From: Tuctoria greenei
Lineage: Eukaryota > Streptophyta > Magnoliopsida > Poales > Poaceae
Length of the DNA stretch: 64,000 bases
NCBI GenBank assembly: GCA_036927565.1
Contig: JAYESD010000009.1
Span: 162,214,929 to 162,278,928, forward strand
Reading direction: 5' to 3'
A program made the translations under genes and the position numbers. The stretch's first letter is position 1. Each line of letters opens with the position of its first letter. Positions 44,057 through 57,820 of the stretch are shown one piece after another. The notes beneath the pieces were generated by a model that saw only the letters and a program-made list of their open reading frames with translations, was not told where the DNA came from and searched no databases.

Positions 44057-44618
44057 ATCATCAACATAATCATCACGGTGCAAGAAATGATAAGGCAAGA
44101 TTTTACCTTGGGTGGGGGGGGGGGGGGGGGGGGGGTTGCTCGTGCGATGCGGTGGCGGCGGTCTCGGGCGACACGGCGGCGGCACATTCGGGCGACGCGG
44201 CAGCGGGGGCGCCCTCGGGCCACGCGGCGACGGCGTGGCCAGGCGAGGGCGGTGGCGGCGTGGTCGGGCAAGGGCGGCGGCGGCGTGGTCGGGTGAGGGC
44301 GGCAGCACGCGATAGCGAAAAGAGGCGCGGGCGGATTCTGTGTTGCACGCGGAAGGAGGCAAAAGGATAACCTAACACGAGGCGGGGCCCACGCTTATGA
44401 CCGTCGGTTTCGCCACTACGGCCGACGGCTTTAATATGTACGTCGGTTTCTTAGGACAGACCGGTGGTTATAATTATGACCGTCGGTTTTCTTTTCCATA
44501 CCGACGGTTATATTTTATATACGTCGGTCTCGCTAAATTGACGCCTATAGTTTCACTAAATTCGACGGCACCAACGCCTATAGTTTCCCCGAGGCCCTAC
44601 TACCCGTTTCTTGTAGTG
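44057..44618. mobile_element. Right end of CACTA element D, U3
   Basis: Counterpart of 3255-3798. The poly-G run is about 22 bases, the longest of the four. Confidence 0.7.
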
Positions 44619-44817
44619 GCTGGTGCCTCCTGCGTGTAGCCTGGATGCACCACCACATAAATTAAAGAAGTGAGAGGTCAGGGTTTCATATAGTTTACGA
44701 ACGTATAAAAGTTGCAGAAAGAGTCGTGGAATCACCTGAGGAGAAGAGCAGCATGGCAATGGCCATCGCTACCACGATCACCTTGCCCACCTTGGAATGA
44801 ACTGTGGCCGTCATCAT
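44600..44817 (-). pseudogene. CRPa truncated gene, U3
   Basis: Exon 1 44736-44817 and exon 2 remnant 44600-44640, ending in the TAG from element D. Confidence 0.75.
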
Positions 44818-45486
44818 TGTTTGTCTCTGCCCGCTAGGAGTATAGTTCAATTGTTTCACTCTTAGGTACTCGATGTATTATAGTCCTACGTGAAGTCATG
44901 CCATATATAGGTGAGATCGTGGGGTTAATAGATAGATATAGATAGATAGATGGATGGATAGAGATGGATGAAAACGGTCAAACATGGATAGTAGTTGGCA
45001 GTGTATGTATGCATAAGCTGTAACAGATCGACATTCCGGGTCGTCAGGGAATATTTTGGCGGGTTAAAGGGGACTTAATATTAGGATTTCCAAGAGATCG
45101 ATGTTCTATAGTTTGAGCTGAAAGGGAGAGAGCAGAGAGAAGGATGGAACTGCTTCTCATCATCTGCACCACCTGGCTTGGCTGCTGCTCGGCTGCCTTG
45201 AACTCTGCGCTCGCGTGCGTGGATGCATCTAATAGACATTATCAACCTATCGTTGGTGAATAAAAATATATAAACCGAGAGTAACAAGCCGCATCTTGAA
45301 TTCTTGATCGACACACGTCATCCACGATTGATATATGCTGCTAATATGCATGAGGGTCACAGAGACAAGGCATGGTCACATAATCTGACACAAATTCATA
45401 ATTTGGACGCTGCAACACCGGCAGTTTATTTCACATATATGGTTCGTAACAAGGCAGCAGGGACTCTAACGATCGAGTACTAGTAT

Positions 45487-45918
45487 CTACTTGTAACAGC
45501 AGCATAACGACTGTCCTTGGACAAAACCTCCGCCGCGATTGTTGTCCAAGCACCATATATTGCATTTCATCTGCGGCAGCCCTAGGTCCTGGCACCGCGG
45601 ATCCTTTTCGGCCAGCCACAATCCTGGCGATGGCGATGGCGACGGTACCGGCGCCTCCTGTGCGTAGCCTGCATTATGCACGACGACCACACAATTAAGT
45701 GCCCAAGGTTTAATTTGTTTGCACAGATCGGCATCGTCCCTAGCTATCTGGGAAACGGCTAGCTAGCTAGCTCCGGCAGGAAAAATAAAAAGGAGGGAAC
45801 GATCGATATATAGAGAGAGATGCGGGGTTAAATGACCTGTCGAGATGAGGAGCACGGCAATGGCTGCCGCCACGAGGAGAACCTTGGCCACGACGCAGGA
45901 ATGGAACTTGGTCGTCAT
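45487..45918 (-). CDS. CRPb secreted cysteine-rich peptide, U3
   Basis: Exons 45837-45918 and 45487-45668. Protein identical to the U1 copy. Confidence 0.8.
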
Positions 45919-46390
45919 CGTCTTCAACTCTCCTCGCTGAATCCTGTGCAACTTCTGGTGTCGTCTAGATTGGTTTCGTATACTCTTTCTCTCTGTCTCT
46001 GTGTTACAGCCGCAGCCGTATATATTCTAGTATATATAATACGAGTGTTATTTTCTGTAGTGGTGGTGCAGGCTGGAGGATGAATTGTGCTAGCTAGGAG
46101 AGAGGCCAAAGGCCCTGCATAACTGCCGTCTTATTAATTGTTCTGGCTGAGGTTTGACTTGTATTCACTAGTGCTATTTAATCGACACCTAATTAATTCG
46201 TAACGCATATCCTTTATTTCATTATACTTACCCCATAGGACAACTAAATAAAAGTTATAATCAAATTACGCATCAAGAAATATTATTACACTACATGAAA
46301 CACGATCATTTGCGACGGCCAATTTTATTTGCGACGGCAGGCCATCGCAAATAAAGTTAATTGCGACGGCCGTTCGCGAGCCGTCACAGA

Positions 46391-47855
46391 CACTACTATA
46401 AAAGGCTTCATCGCAGGCTGCTCTAAACATATTATCACATACGGTTTTAAAAACCGCCTGTAATGAAGAACCTGTGAAAATGATCGATTAGCAACGACGG
46501 GGGCAAAATCCGCCTGTCACGGGCGGGGCGGTTTTTTATTGATGACCATCTGTGAAAATACATTTTCACAGGCGGTTTTTTATTGCTGGCCGCCTGTGAA
46601 AATGTATTTTCACAGGAGGTTTTTTATTGTTGACCGCCTGTGAAAATGTATTATCACATATTGTTTTTTTACTGCCAACTACCTGTGATAATACATTATC
46701 ATAGACAATTTTTAGAATATTCCGTATGCATTGTGTTTGTGACTAGTCGTAATTAGAAGGCAAGAAATGATAACATTTAGACAAAATTTGCGCTAACACA
46801 ATTCGATCTACAAAAGACTAAAAGATTTAGACAAAATTACATTGCAGAGATGCAATAAAAAAACACAACAGAAATTACAATGCAATATATTGCAGAAATT
46901 ACAATCCATCACAACCATCACGTGCAGCACCACATGCAAAGCACCACATGCAGCAGCTCTACGCCATGAAGACAGGGATGCTGTTGTTGCAGCCGCTCTT
47001 CAACGCCTCCCCACAGAGCTCGGTAGCGCCACCTTCATTCTAGCTCGACTTCCGTGCTACAACAAAAATAAAGATCGCGGCTGGATCTGCGACTGAAGGT
47101 TGGATCTGCGATCCTCGGCATCGAGCAAGACACCCGCGGCAGATGAGGAGCGTGGCTGCCGCGACAGCGAGGAGCGTGGTTGCCACGACGGCGATGAGCA
47201 TGAGCAGCACGACTGCCATGACGATCAAGGAGCGCGGCTGCCGCATCGGCGAGGAGCGTGGCCTCCATGACAGGAGGATGGCGAGGAGGTGGAAGCGGCC
47301 TGCCGACGCTTCAGTGATGAGGCGGAGCTGCGGTAGAGCGAGGTTGGGGAGGAAGGAAAGAGAGGTGAGATTGGGGAGATGAACGGTGAGAGGCAGAGAT
47401 TGGGGATAAGGACGTGAGGTGTTGATATTGCTGCTGTTATAGACACATATATTAGAGATGACCCCCTGTGAGTCGTTGGATCGATAAGTAGCGAAAGGCG
47501 GAGATATGAAGTCCAAGAGCCATCCGTGGGATGAAGAAGCAGACCAATTAGGAGCTATCATTATCACAGGTGGTTTTTTTTTTGTTACGGACCGCTTGTG
47601 AAAATCATTATATTTTCACAGGCGGTTGTTTGTTACGGACCGACTGTGATAATGACTATTATCACAAACGGTTTTTGTTACGAACCGCCTGTGAAAATCA
47701 ATACATTTTCATAGGCGGTTGTTTGTTACGGACCGCCTATGATATTCTATTATCACAGGCGGTTATTAACTCATTTGACATAACAGGCGTAATTTTTAAC
47801 GAACCGTCTGTAAAAAAATAAGGAGACGCCTGTGAAAATACATTTTCTAGTAGTG
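46391..47855. mobile_element. Non-autonomous CACTA element B, U3
   Basis: 1,465 bp, aga target duplication, as in U1. Confidence 0.9.
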
Positions 47856-48531
47856 AGAGAGGGAAGTCGTCGCAAATAAACACTTATTTGCAACGGCTGC
47901 CGACGAAGCCATCGCAAATAAGACTTATTTGCAACGGCCAACCCTAGAGCCGTCACAAATATAATAACCATCGCAAATAGTAACTTATTTGAGACGGCTT
48001 CAAAAAGTATCATCCCAAATAACATAGCCGTCCCAAATAAAGGCTAATATCTACCCCATCGGGCCCGATAGCTCATTCTCACCCCGCCCCCAAACTCCTG
48101 GGCGTGCCGCCGCGCCCCCGCCACCCCAGTCGCTGCCCCGCCGCCGACCCCGCCGCGCCCCCGCGCCCGCCGCTGACCCCGCCGTGCCCCCACCGCGCCA
48201 GCCACCCCCCCGCCCCCGCCGTGCCTGCCGACGCCACCGGCCATCCCGGACGCACCGTCCAATGCCGCCGGCCTTCTCCGACGCCTTCCCACCGGCCTCC
48301 CCGACGTAGGTCTGTTAGTTATGTTGTAAATTTTCAAGTTTTGGTTGAGAAAGCATGATGGACTTTGATCTTTCTCTGTGGCGAAGTCACGTTGTTGTAC
48401 CCTGGTGCACTGGCACCATGTTAGCAAAACTGATTACCTGTAAGATGGTCATTTGGATCAACGAAATGACTTGAGAAATAAGCATGGATAGGTTATGGCA
48501 CCACCCTAAGTACGAGCCTAGCTTCACCACT

Positions 48532-49740
48532 CACTACTACAAAAAACATTTTTACAGGCGCTTCTATATTTTTTTACAGACGGTCCATTAAAAGTGCCGT
48601 CTGTGATGTCCAATGAGTTAATAACAGTTTGTGATAATAGATTTTCACGGGCGGATTGTAACAAACAACCGCCTGTAAAAATATAATGATTTTCATAGGT
48701 GGTCCTTACAAAAACCGCCTGTGATAAGAGTCATTATCACAGGCGGTCCGTAACAAACAACCGCCTGTGAAAATATAATGATTTTCATAGGCGGTCCGTA
48801 ACATAAAAACCGCCTGTGATAATGACAGTTCCTCATTGGTCCGCTGCTTCATCTCACATATCACTCTTGGACTTCGTATCTCCGCTGTCCGCTGCTTATC
48901 GATCCAACGACTCAGTTTAGAAGCCGCATGATAGATGTGTCTATAACAGCAGCAGCCACGGTTCAGTCCGTGATCCTCCGTCAGCTTCCCAAGGTACGGC
49001 TTCCGGTGGCATCTCCCAAGGCGCGACTGCCGGCGGCCTCTCTCAAGGCACGACTTCGGTTGCTCCGGACCTTGACGGCTCTGGCGCGGCCTCTCGACGA
49101 GCGGGAGCCCTGGCGACGTGAGCACGGGCGCGGATCTGACACAGTCTACCTCGGGCTCCCGACGGCGCGGCTCCGGCGCGCCTCCCGACGAGCGCGCGCC
49201 CTACCGGCGTGAGCGTGGGCACGGATCCGTCGCGGTCTACCTCGGGCTCCCGGTGGCGCGGTCTACCTCGGGCTCTCGACGGCGCAGCTCCTCCGGCTCC
49301 AAGCGGCACGGCCTCGTCGGGCTTCGGGCGGCACGGCTCCTCCGGCTCTCGGCAGTGCGACCTCCTTCGACACCTGGCGGCGCTCTTCCGGCTTTTGGCA
49401 ACGCGGTGGCCTCTAGGCGGCGCGGCCTCTTCTGACTCCCGGCGGCACATGTGATTTTTGTTTTGTTTCACTAGCCATTTTCACAGGCGGTTTTTAATTA
49501 AAAACCGCCTGTGAAAATGTATTTTCACAGGCGGTTTTTTATTACCGACCGTTTGTGAAAATATATTTTCACAGACGGTTTTTATTACCAACCGCCTGTG
49601 AAAATGTAGTTTCACAGGCGGGTTATGCCACCGCCTGTGTTAATCGATCATTTTCACAGACTCTTCATTACAGGCGGTTTTTAAAACCGTATGCGATAAT
49701 ATGTTTAGAACCGCCTGCGATGAAGCATTTTGTAGTAGTG
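48532..49740. mobile_element. Non-autonomous CACTA element A, U3
   Basis: 1,209 bp, act target duplication. It provides an uninterrupted version of the site where E sits in U2. Confidence 0.92.
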
Positions 49741-49792
49741 ACTGATCTTTCTGATGAAGCTGTCTCCTTATATTGAAAAGAGGAATACTTAC

Positions 49793-50197
49793 TCAAATAA
49801 GAATTTAACATAATTTATCACGTAGCTAGTCAATGGGTGGACAGTTCCACTGTGAACAATTGTTTTTGAAGCATCTTTTTCAACAGCCTCCTCAAAATCT
49901 GTAAATGTTTCCTGTGCAGTCTGTGCCAAGCGCTTTGTTAGGCCTAGCGCAGCTTCTCGCATCTCAGAACAATGTTTGCCTTCAAATATGATCTCGATCT
50001 GATAAATAAAAAAAATTCAAAGCTGCATTAGCATTTTTGTTATTATCAACCATAATAAAGCCAAAAATCATAAAATTTCGTAGCACAAGCTAACTCTGGA
50101 AGCAGGAAAAGAAGCGAACAACGCCTTTCAGCACATCTACTGCTTCTAGGTAGCTCTCCAAATCCTCGTGGGGACCCCTCAGGATCGGTGCCTCAGC
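49793..50197 (-). pseudogene. EXO70A1-like: EXO70A1-like fragment, U3
   Basis: Exons 49793-49998 and about 50101-50197, with the intact CAG acceptor. Confidence 0.72.
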
Positions 50198-50972
50198 CTA
50201 TAAAGCCAAAAATTACCATGTACACAAACTAAGTGACACTAACAAGATTTTGGGGTTTGAACTTGAAGCTAGATTAGCAAAAGGACAACCAAGAGAAAAT
50301 TATGTTGAGAATTAATTTGATACTTATGAATTGAATTGAATTGATGCTTATGTTTAAGTTTATAGTTATGTTTATATTGAAAATTAAATTGCTTATGTTT
50401 AGGTCAATGCTTATGTCTATGTTTATAATATAATTGTTTATATTTGGGTTTATGATTATTAATTGATAAATTACAATTTAATAATTCTTATGTTTACGTT
50501 TAATTGAATTGCTTTGTTTTTAGATTATAGTTATAAATTTTAATTTGATTGCTTGAGTGTTACTATATGTACAAAAATGGGAGGTGTTTGCGAAAATGCT
50601 TTTTTATTAGTGTTCATTCTGCTCTGAATCACCCCACCCGGTCGTCTCAGTATGCGAGCATTCCAAGCTCATCAATATGTATGGATGATAGAGATGTTGC
50701 AGATCTGCATGGCCATTTACGAATCGAAGAAACATAAGTCGGTGTTTTACTCTCTTTTTTGTATGGGGCGACATCTATGTAAAGTCCGAGGCACAAAACA
50801 TCCGAGACTATGCACAAAGTCCTTTTTGTGTTGTCGTGGCACAACATACATAGGTCGATATGCTATTAAAACGGGGGTAACCTAAACAAACACATGGATC
50901 AATAATCTGACACGAATCATCCATACCCCTGAAACAGTTTCTTTATTTCACATGGTTGACAAGCAGCTAGAG

Positions 50973-51311
50973 CTAGTTATTAGTACAGCAGCATGTGTCG
51001 CCTGACCAATGCCCGAAACGGTAACCTATTTGGTTGCACCAGACGTAACAATTCACTCCGGTTGTGCACCGTATGGTCTGGACGTTCCTTAACACAGGGA
51101 AAGGTGATGGCGCTGGTGCCTCCTGCGCGTAGCCTGGATGCACCACCACATAAAATAAGTGAGAGATATGATCAGGCTTTTTTATGGTTCACGAACCTAA
51201 TGAAGTGGCAGAAAGAGTCATTGGATCACCTGAGGTGCAGAGCAGCATGGCAATTGCCATCGCTACCACGATCACTTTGCCCACCTTGGTTTGAAATGTG
51301 GCCGCCATCAT
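50973..51311 (-). CDS. CRPc secreted cysteine-rich peptide, U3
   Basis: Exons 51230-51311 and 50973-51133, same protein as U1. Confidence 0.8.
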
Positions 51312-51972
51312 AGTTTGTCTTCGGCCACTAGCAGTACAGTTCAATTGTTTCTCTCTTAGGTACTCAATGTATTAGTGTCCTATATGAAGTCATGGCAGCA
51401 TATATAATGCCGGTGACTTGGAAAATTTATTATATTTAGTGTTATTTAACTGATGCCTTATTAATTTACTACTACCGTTCCTCTATTGATTGTATTTAGT
51501 GTTGTTGAATTGATGCCTTACTTATTAACTACTACCGTTCCTCTTTTTTCGGAAAGGTACTACTGTTCCTCACGAAAATTCAACTAGAAATATTTCTTAT
51601 CTATCAATTGAAATTTATTAACATACATTATTCTGATATCCATGATACTTGTCCCATGGACCAACAAAATTTAATGTTCCACAAAAATAATTTAACAAGA
51701 AATATTCATTACCTACCAATTTTGATTTATTCACTACTATCTTTCCTTTATGTCACGATACTTGTCACATAGACAACAAATTAAAATGTTCTAATGAAAG
51801 AAATAAACAATATGATTTATTGCCTGCCAAATTTTATTTATCTACTATTATCTTTCCTATGGGTGTCCAATAGACCAGCAAAATTTTTGTTTCTTTTTTA
51901 GATTATGTATTGCCTATATCTTTTTAGATTCGTGGACTTTTTATTTATTTGATATAGAAAAATTATAAGTTG

Positions 51973-52062
51973 TATTCCCTCCTCCGTCGCTAAAAGTTTG
52001 TCATTTTCTAGTTTATTTTTGAATTAGAAAGAAAGAGACAAACTTTTTAGACGAAGGGAGTA
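51973..52062. mobile_element. Stowaway-like MITE, U3
   Basis: Counterpart of the U1 MITE. Confidence 0.72.
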
Positions 52063-52183
52063 GTTGTTAGATCTAGATCTAAGAACTGAACATTGAGTGA
52101 TATGACCTTTATTTTCACTCAATTGAAAAATAGACCTCTCTATCTATTAGGTTGCTCATCTAGAGTGTGATCGACATTCTCAC

Positions 52184-53973
52184 CTACTTAGACATATATT
52201 TGTCGTTCAATCCTCCCGATATACGGGTGGTCTGAGCGGCATTGGAACCAATTTGGACGACTTTGACGGGAATGTCGGTGTCGCCGCTTGGCTGCACTCG
52301 AGGTGCAGAAGCCGAGCCTCGTTGACGAATGCTCGGGGGTTTTGGAGCTTTCTCTTGCCTGGAGTCCTCCTCTTGCGCCGTGGTGAGTGCATGGAGCTCT
52401 TCCAGTGCAGTTACTCCGGCAATGCGATCTCCGCGGATCCGGAGAACGCCTACTGGCGTTGGCATCTTCAACACCAGATAGCCATAATGAGCAGCCGCCA
52501 TGAATTTGTACAGGGCAGGTCTACCCAAGATGGCATTGAAGGGTAAGTTGATTTGCGCGACGTTGAAGACCAACTTCTCGGTGCGGTACTTCTCCCGTGT
52601 CCCGAAGGTAACAGGGAGAGTAATAGCTCTGAGTGGGGTGATGGCCCCCGGACCTACTCCGGAGAAAGGTCGAGAGGGGTGGAGATCCGAAGGTCGGAGC
52701 TGAAGCTTAGTGAAAGCTTCGAAGCTGATGAGGTTAAGCCCCGAACCTCCGTCTACCATGACGTGGTGGAGCTGTATGTTGTTGATGGTAGGAGATACCA
52801 TCAAGGGTAACTGTCCTGCTCCAACCATGCTCCGGGGACAATCCAAAGCATCAAAAGTGATGGTTGTGTCCATCCACTTTCGGTGAGGTTCCGGCCTGAC
52901 TGTAGGAGCTACAGCGGCCATATCCCGACGCATAGTCTTGATGACGCGACGGGAGGTTATATCCCATGACCCACCAAAAATGGTGTTCATGGTCTTCCGA
53001 TGCTCGTTGTCAGAGACGTCAGAATCATCGTCAACGGAGGTGTAGACGGCCTTCAGGACCTTTTTGGGATCCTGGAACCCCAACTCCTCTTCTGTCGGAG
53101 CTTCGTCGACTTTTTGCTTTCCTTCCTCTGTCGGAAAGGAGATTCCTCCCGGCGCTTGTTGTAGCGTTGGGCAAGGTTTTGGACCTCCTGACAGTCTTCC
53201 AAACTGTGGCTGCCCATTTTGTGAATGGGACACCACACTTTGGGTTTGCCACCGTCTTCAGAAGACGGTCGAGGTCGCTTCTCGGGGCGTGGCCCCCGGC
53301 CACCCGGAGCTGCAGCAGCTGCAACGTGGGATGTGTCGGCCGACGGCTTCTTCTTGCCGTTGGTCTTCTTTTTCTTCTTGCCACCCCCGGAGGTAGCGGC
53401 TTCTTCTTTGAAGGATTTCTTGTGACTCTCCGAGGTTGGTTTGGAGTGCATCTCAAGGCCCTCCGCAGCTCGGGCACATTTGTCAGCCAAGCTGAAGAGT
53501 TCCGTGACACTAGTGATCTCCTTGATCGCCAGTTTCTCCAACATCTTCTTGTCCCGTACGCCCTGTCTGAATGCCACAATGACAGAGGCGCTAGAGACAG
53601 AAGGGATAGTGTTTCGTACCTGAGAGAACCTCTGGATGAATGACCGTAAGGATTCTCCCCCTTTTTGCACGACCACAAAAAGGTCTAGTTCAGTGCCTGG
53701 TCGGGTGTATGAACTCCCGAAGTTGGCAGTGAACTGATGGCACAACTCCTCCCAACTGTTGATAGAGTTGGGTGGAAGGCTCATAAACCAGGACCTGACA
53801 GTCCCAGTTAAGGCCACTGGAAAGTAATTGGCCATCACGGCCTCGTTTCCTCCAGCTGCCAAGATTGCAGTGGAGTATATCTGAAGAAATTCGGCGGGAT
53901 TGACAGTCCCGTCGAATTTTTCCGGTAGGTGAGGCCGAAACTTATGTGGCCATCTAACCATGCGCAGGTGCAT
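52184..53973 (-). pseudogene. gag-pro: gag-protease fragment, U4
   Basis: The gag frame is 53973-53053 and the protease frame runs to 52184. It has the same 1-base loss as U2 and U3 but not the U3 13-bp duplication. Confidence 0.8.
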
Positions 53974-53996
53974 GGCCAAGGCTGAACAGCCTCCTC

Positions 53997-54611
53997 CTAC
54001 TCCTTCAGGAGTAGAAAGGTCCTGAGCTTCCCGTCTTTCACAGGCACGCTCAATATGGACTCGGCCATCCTGCTGGTGGTATCGGCGATCAAGCTCCGCC
54101 CGAAGGTCATGAGTCGAAAGCCTGGATACCGTGTGAGTACGTCGTGCCCGGAGGGCAATGATGTCACTTGTTGTGACACAGCACGTCTCCTGCTATTGGA
54201 GACGTGCGGGCCAAGTCTACCAGACAAAGTCCGCCGCTGCGACGGGGCTCGTCCTGAAGGAGAAGGACCCTGGTTGTTGAGACGTTCGGCTGCTGCTGCA
54301 ACCAAATGCTCCACATCGGCCCTCCACTGCTCCAGTGCATCCCGGGATGCATCCGGAGGTGGTGGGCGTTGGAGAAGAGCACGCGCTGCATGAAGCGCGT
54401 GTTCCGGGTTGTCATGATTTGCCGACGCAGTGATTGACGCCGGCGCACCATCACGCTACCCAGCACGATTTGCTGGAGGAGACGGTGGTGGTGGGAGTGT
54501 GACTCCTGCTGGTGCTGAGGCTCCTGCTAGTGGCTGCCTATTGGAGGGATTGCCTCCAACAGCCTGAATAGCAGGTTGACCGTTGGATGATCCAGCAGCT
54601 GAATTCACCAT
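53997..54611 (-). pseudogene. gag N-terminal part, U4
   Basis: Counterpart of 13178-13792, with the same stop as U2 and U3. Confidence 0.5.
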
Positions 54612-54648
54612 TCTCGAAATCTCAGGCGCCCCTACCTGGCGCGCCAAC

Positions 54649-55499
54649 TGTCGGTGATTTGGAACTGGCAGATCTTCCTACACTGCTAAAGTGATAGGGG
54701 AGTTTGAGGTTCGGTATGGGCGCGCGGAGATTCAAGAAGGTGAGTAGGAATTGACACAGGAGACACAAGAGTTTACGTGGTTCGGGCCGCCTGAGCGTAA
54801 TACCCTACTCCACGGATGTGTTGCTGTTGTATTAGCTGTATGAGCTTGTGTTTAGCGTCAATGGCGTGTGTGTCTCTAGCCCCTTGAACGTGTCGTCGGC
54901 CTGTCCTTTTATAGTACAAGGGCAGGCCGTTACAAGTTAGCCTGGCCCGACATGTGGCCCCGGCGGTTACTAGTATTGACACTTATTTAACACATTTAAT
55001 TGCTCTTAATGACCCTGTAACGGGCTTTGACAGCACCATTATTGGTGTTAAGATCGTCCGTTTAAGTGTCATTAATATGGTATTAATGACACTTAATCGG
55101 GTCTTGAAGTCCTTGATTCCCCTTTGAAGATCCGGAGCCGTTGTGGGGTCTTCCGGAGGTTAGAGGCTGAAGATCCGACGGTTGGACACGTGGCAGCTCC
55201 GGAGCATACTGTGGAAACAAGTAGCTCCGGGGCTACCCGACACGTGTCAAGTCCGGAGCTTCTCTCGGTCTGGGGCTAAGTCCGGAGGTGCCATTTCGGT
55301 ACATGGCCCGTAGCTTCCCCCTTGTGGGTGGTAGCTCCGGTTTTGTAGTACACGTGGTGACCCAGGGATTAACCATGTTGGAGAAGCGGGTCCGGTTATG
55401 TCTGACATGTGGGCCTTCGAGGGTCTTCAAACCAAGTAGATGATTTTCCTTTGAGATCTTTATAACCTCAAGGGGTGTACGATTTCTAAGGTACCGACA
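54649..55499 (-). repeat. LTR, U4
   Basis: 851 bp, same ends as the other units. Confidence 0.75.
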
Positions 55500-56048
55500 A
55501 TCATCAACAAATAATCATCACGGTGCAAGAAATGATAAGGCAAGATTTTACCTTGGGTGGGGGGGGTGCTCGTGCGATGCGGTGGCGGCGGTCTCGGGCG
55601 ACACGGCGGCGGCACATTCGGGCGACGCGGCAGCGGGGGCGCCCTCGGGCCACGCGGCGACGGCGTGGCCAGGCGAGGGCGGTGGCGGCGTGGTCGGGCA
55701 AGGGCGGCGGCGGCGTGGTCGGGTGAGGGCGGCAGCACGCGATAGCGAAAAGAGGCGCGGGCGGATTCTGTGTTGCACGCGGAAGGAGGCAAAAGGATAA
55801 CCTAACACGAGGCGGGGCCCACGCTTATGACCGTCGGTTTCGCCACTACGGCCGACGGCTTTAATATGTACGTCGGTTTCTTAGGACAGACCGGTGGTTA
55901 TAATTATGACCGTCGGTTTTCTTTTCCATACCGACGGTTATATTTTATATACGTCGGTCTCGCTAAACTGACGCCTATAGTTTCACTAAATTCGACGGCA
56001 CCAACGCCTATAGTTTCCCCGAGGCCCTACTACCCGTTTCTTGTAGTG
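55500..56048. mobile_element. Right end of CACTA element D, U4
   Basis: Counterpart of 3255-3798. The poly-G run is 8 bases. Confidence 0.7.
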
Positions 56049-56247
56049 GCTGGTGCCTCCTGCGTGTAGCCTGGATGCACCACCACATAAATTAAAGAAG
56101 TGAGAGGTCAGGGTTTCATATAGTTTACGAACGTATAAAAGTTGCAGAAAGAGTCGTGGAATCACCTGAGGAGAAGAGCAGCATGGCAATGGCCATCGCT
56201 ACCACGATCACCTTGCCCACCTTGGAATGAACTGTGGCCGTCATCAT
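56030..56247 (-). pseudogene. CRPa truncated gene, U4
   Basis: Exon 1 56166-56247 and exon 2 remnant 56030-56070, ending in the TAG from element D. Confidence 0.75.
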
Positions 56248-56916
56248 TGTTTGTCTCTGCCCGCTAGGAGTATAGTTCAATTGTTTCACTCTTAGGTACT
56301 CGATGTATTATAGTCCTACGTGAAGTCATGCCATATATAGGTGAGATCGTGGGGTTAATAGATATATATAGATAGATAGATGGATGGATAGAGATGGATG
56401 AAAACGGTCAAACATGGATAGTAGTTGGCAGTGTATGTATGCATAAGCTGTAACAGATCGACATTCCGGGTCGTCAGGGAATATTTTGGCGGGTTAAAGG
56501 GGACTTAATATTAGGATTTCCAAGAGATCGATGTTCTATAGTTTGAGCTGAAAGGGAGAGAGCAGAGAGAAGGATGGAACTGCTTCTCATCATCTGCACC
56601 ACCTGGCTTGGCTGCTGCTCGGCTGCCTTGAACTCTGCGCTCGCGTGCGTGGATGCATCTAATAGACATTATCAACCTATCGTTGGTGAATAAAAATATA
56701 TAAACCGAGAGTAACAAGCCGCATCTTGAATTCTTGATCGACACACGTCATCCACGATTGATATATGCTGCTAATATGCATGAGGGTCACAGAGACAAGG
56801 CATGGTCACATAATCTGACACAAATTCATAATTTGGACGCTGCAACACCGGCAGTTTATTTCACATATATGGTTCGTAACAAGGCAGCAGGGACTCTAAC
56901 GATCGAGTACTAGTAT

Positions 56917-57348
56917 CTACTTGTAACAGCAGCATAACGACTGTCCTTGGACAAAACCTCCGCCGCGATTGTTGTCCAAGCACCATATATTGCATTTCAT
57001 CTGCGGCAGCCCTAGGTCCTGGCACCGCGGATCCTTTTCGGCCAGCCACAATCCTGGCGATGGCGATGGCGACGGTACCGGCGCCTCCTGTGCGTAGCCT
57101 GCATTATGCACGACGACCACACAATTAAGTGCCCAAGGTTTAATTTGTTTGCACAGATCGGCATCGTCCCTAGCTATCTGGGAAACGGCTAGCTAGCTAG
57201 CTCCGGCAGGAAAAATAAAAAGGAGGGAACGATCGATATATAGAGAGAGATGCGGGGTTAAATGACCTGTCGAGATGAGGAGCACGGCAATGGCTGCCGC
57301 CACGAGGAGAACCTTGGCCACGACGCAGGAATGGAACTTGGTCGTCAT
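56917..57348 (-). CDS. CRPb secreted cysteine-rich peptide, U4
   Basis: Exons 57267-57348 and 56917-57098. Protein identical to the U1 copy. Confidence 0.8.
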
Positions 57349-57820
57349 CGTCTTCAACTCTCCTCGCTGAATCCTGTGCAACTTCTGGTGTCGTCTAGAT
57401 TGGTTTCGTATACTCTTTCTCTCTGTCTCTGTGTTACAGCCGCAGCCGTATATATTCTAGTATATATAATACGAGTGTTATTTTCTGTAGTGGTGGTGCA
57501 GGCTGGAGGATGAATTGTGCTAGCTAGGAGAGAGGCCAAAGGCCCTGCATAACTGCCGTCTTATTAATTGTTCTGGCTGAGGTTTGACTTGTATTCACTA
57601 GTGCTATTTAATCGACACCTAATTAATTCGTAACGCATATCCTTTATTTCATTATACTTACCCCATAGGACAACTAAATAAAAGTTATAATCAAATTACG
57701 CATCAAGAAATATTATTACACTACATGAAACACGATCATTTGCGACGGCCAATTTTATTTGCGACAGCAGGCCATCGCAAATAAAGTTAATTGCGACGGC
57801 CGTTCGCGAGCCGTCACAGA

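Larger units (their letters stand above)
46289..50612. mobile_element. Candidate element C, U3
   Basis: Counterpart of 5469-9792, with the same tentative right end. Confidence 0.45.
40791..52246. repeat. Tandem unit U3
   Basis: Same order of parts as U1, 11,456 bp, with no large private insertion, so it supplies empty sites for both E and F. It shares several substitutions in the gag-protease part with U4 that U1 and U2 lack, so U3 and U4 look like the most recent duplicates. A private 13-bp duplication lies near 41390. Confidence 0.95.
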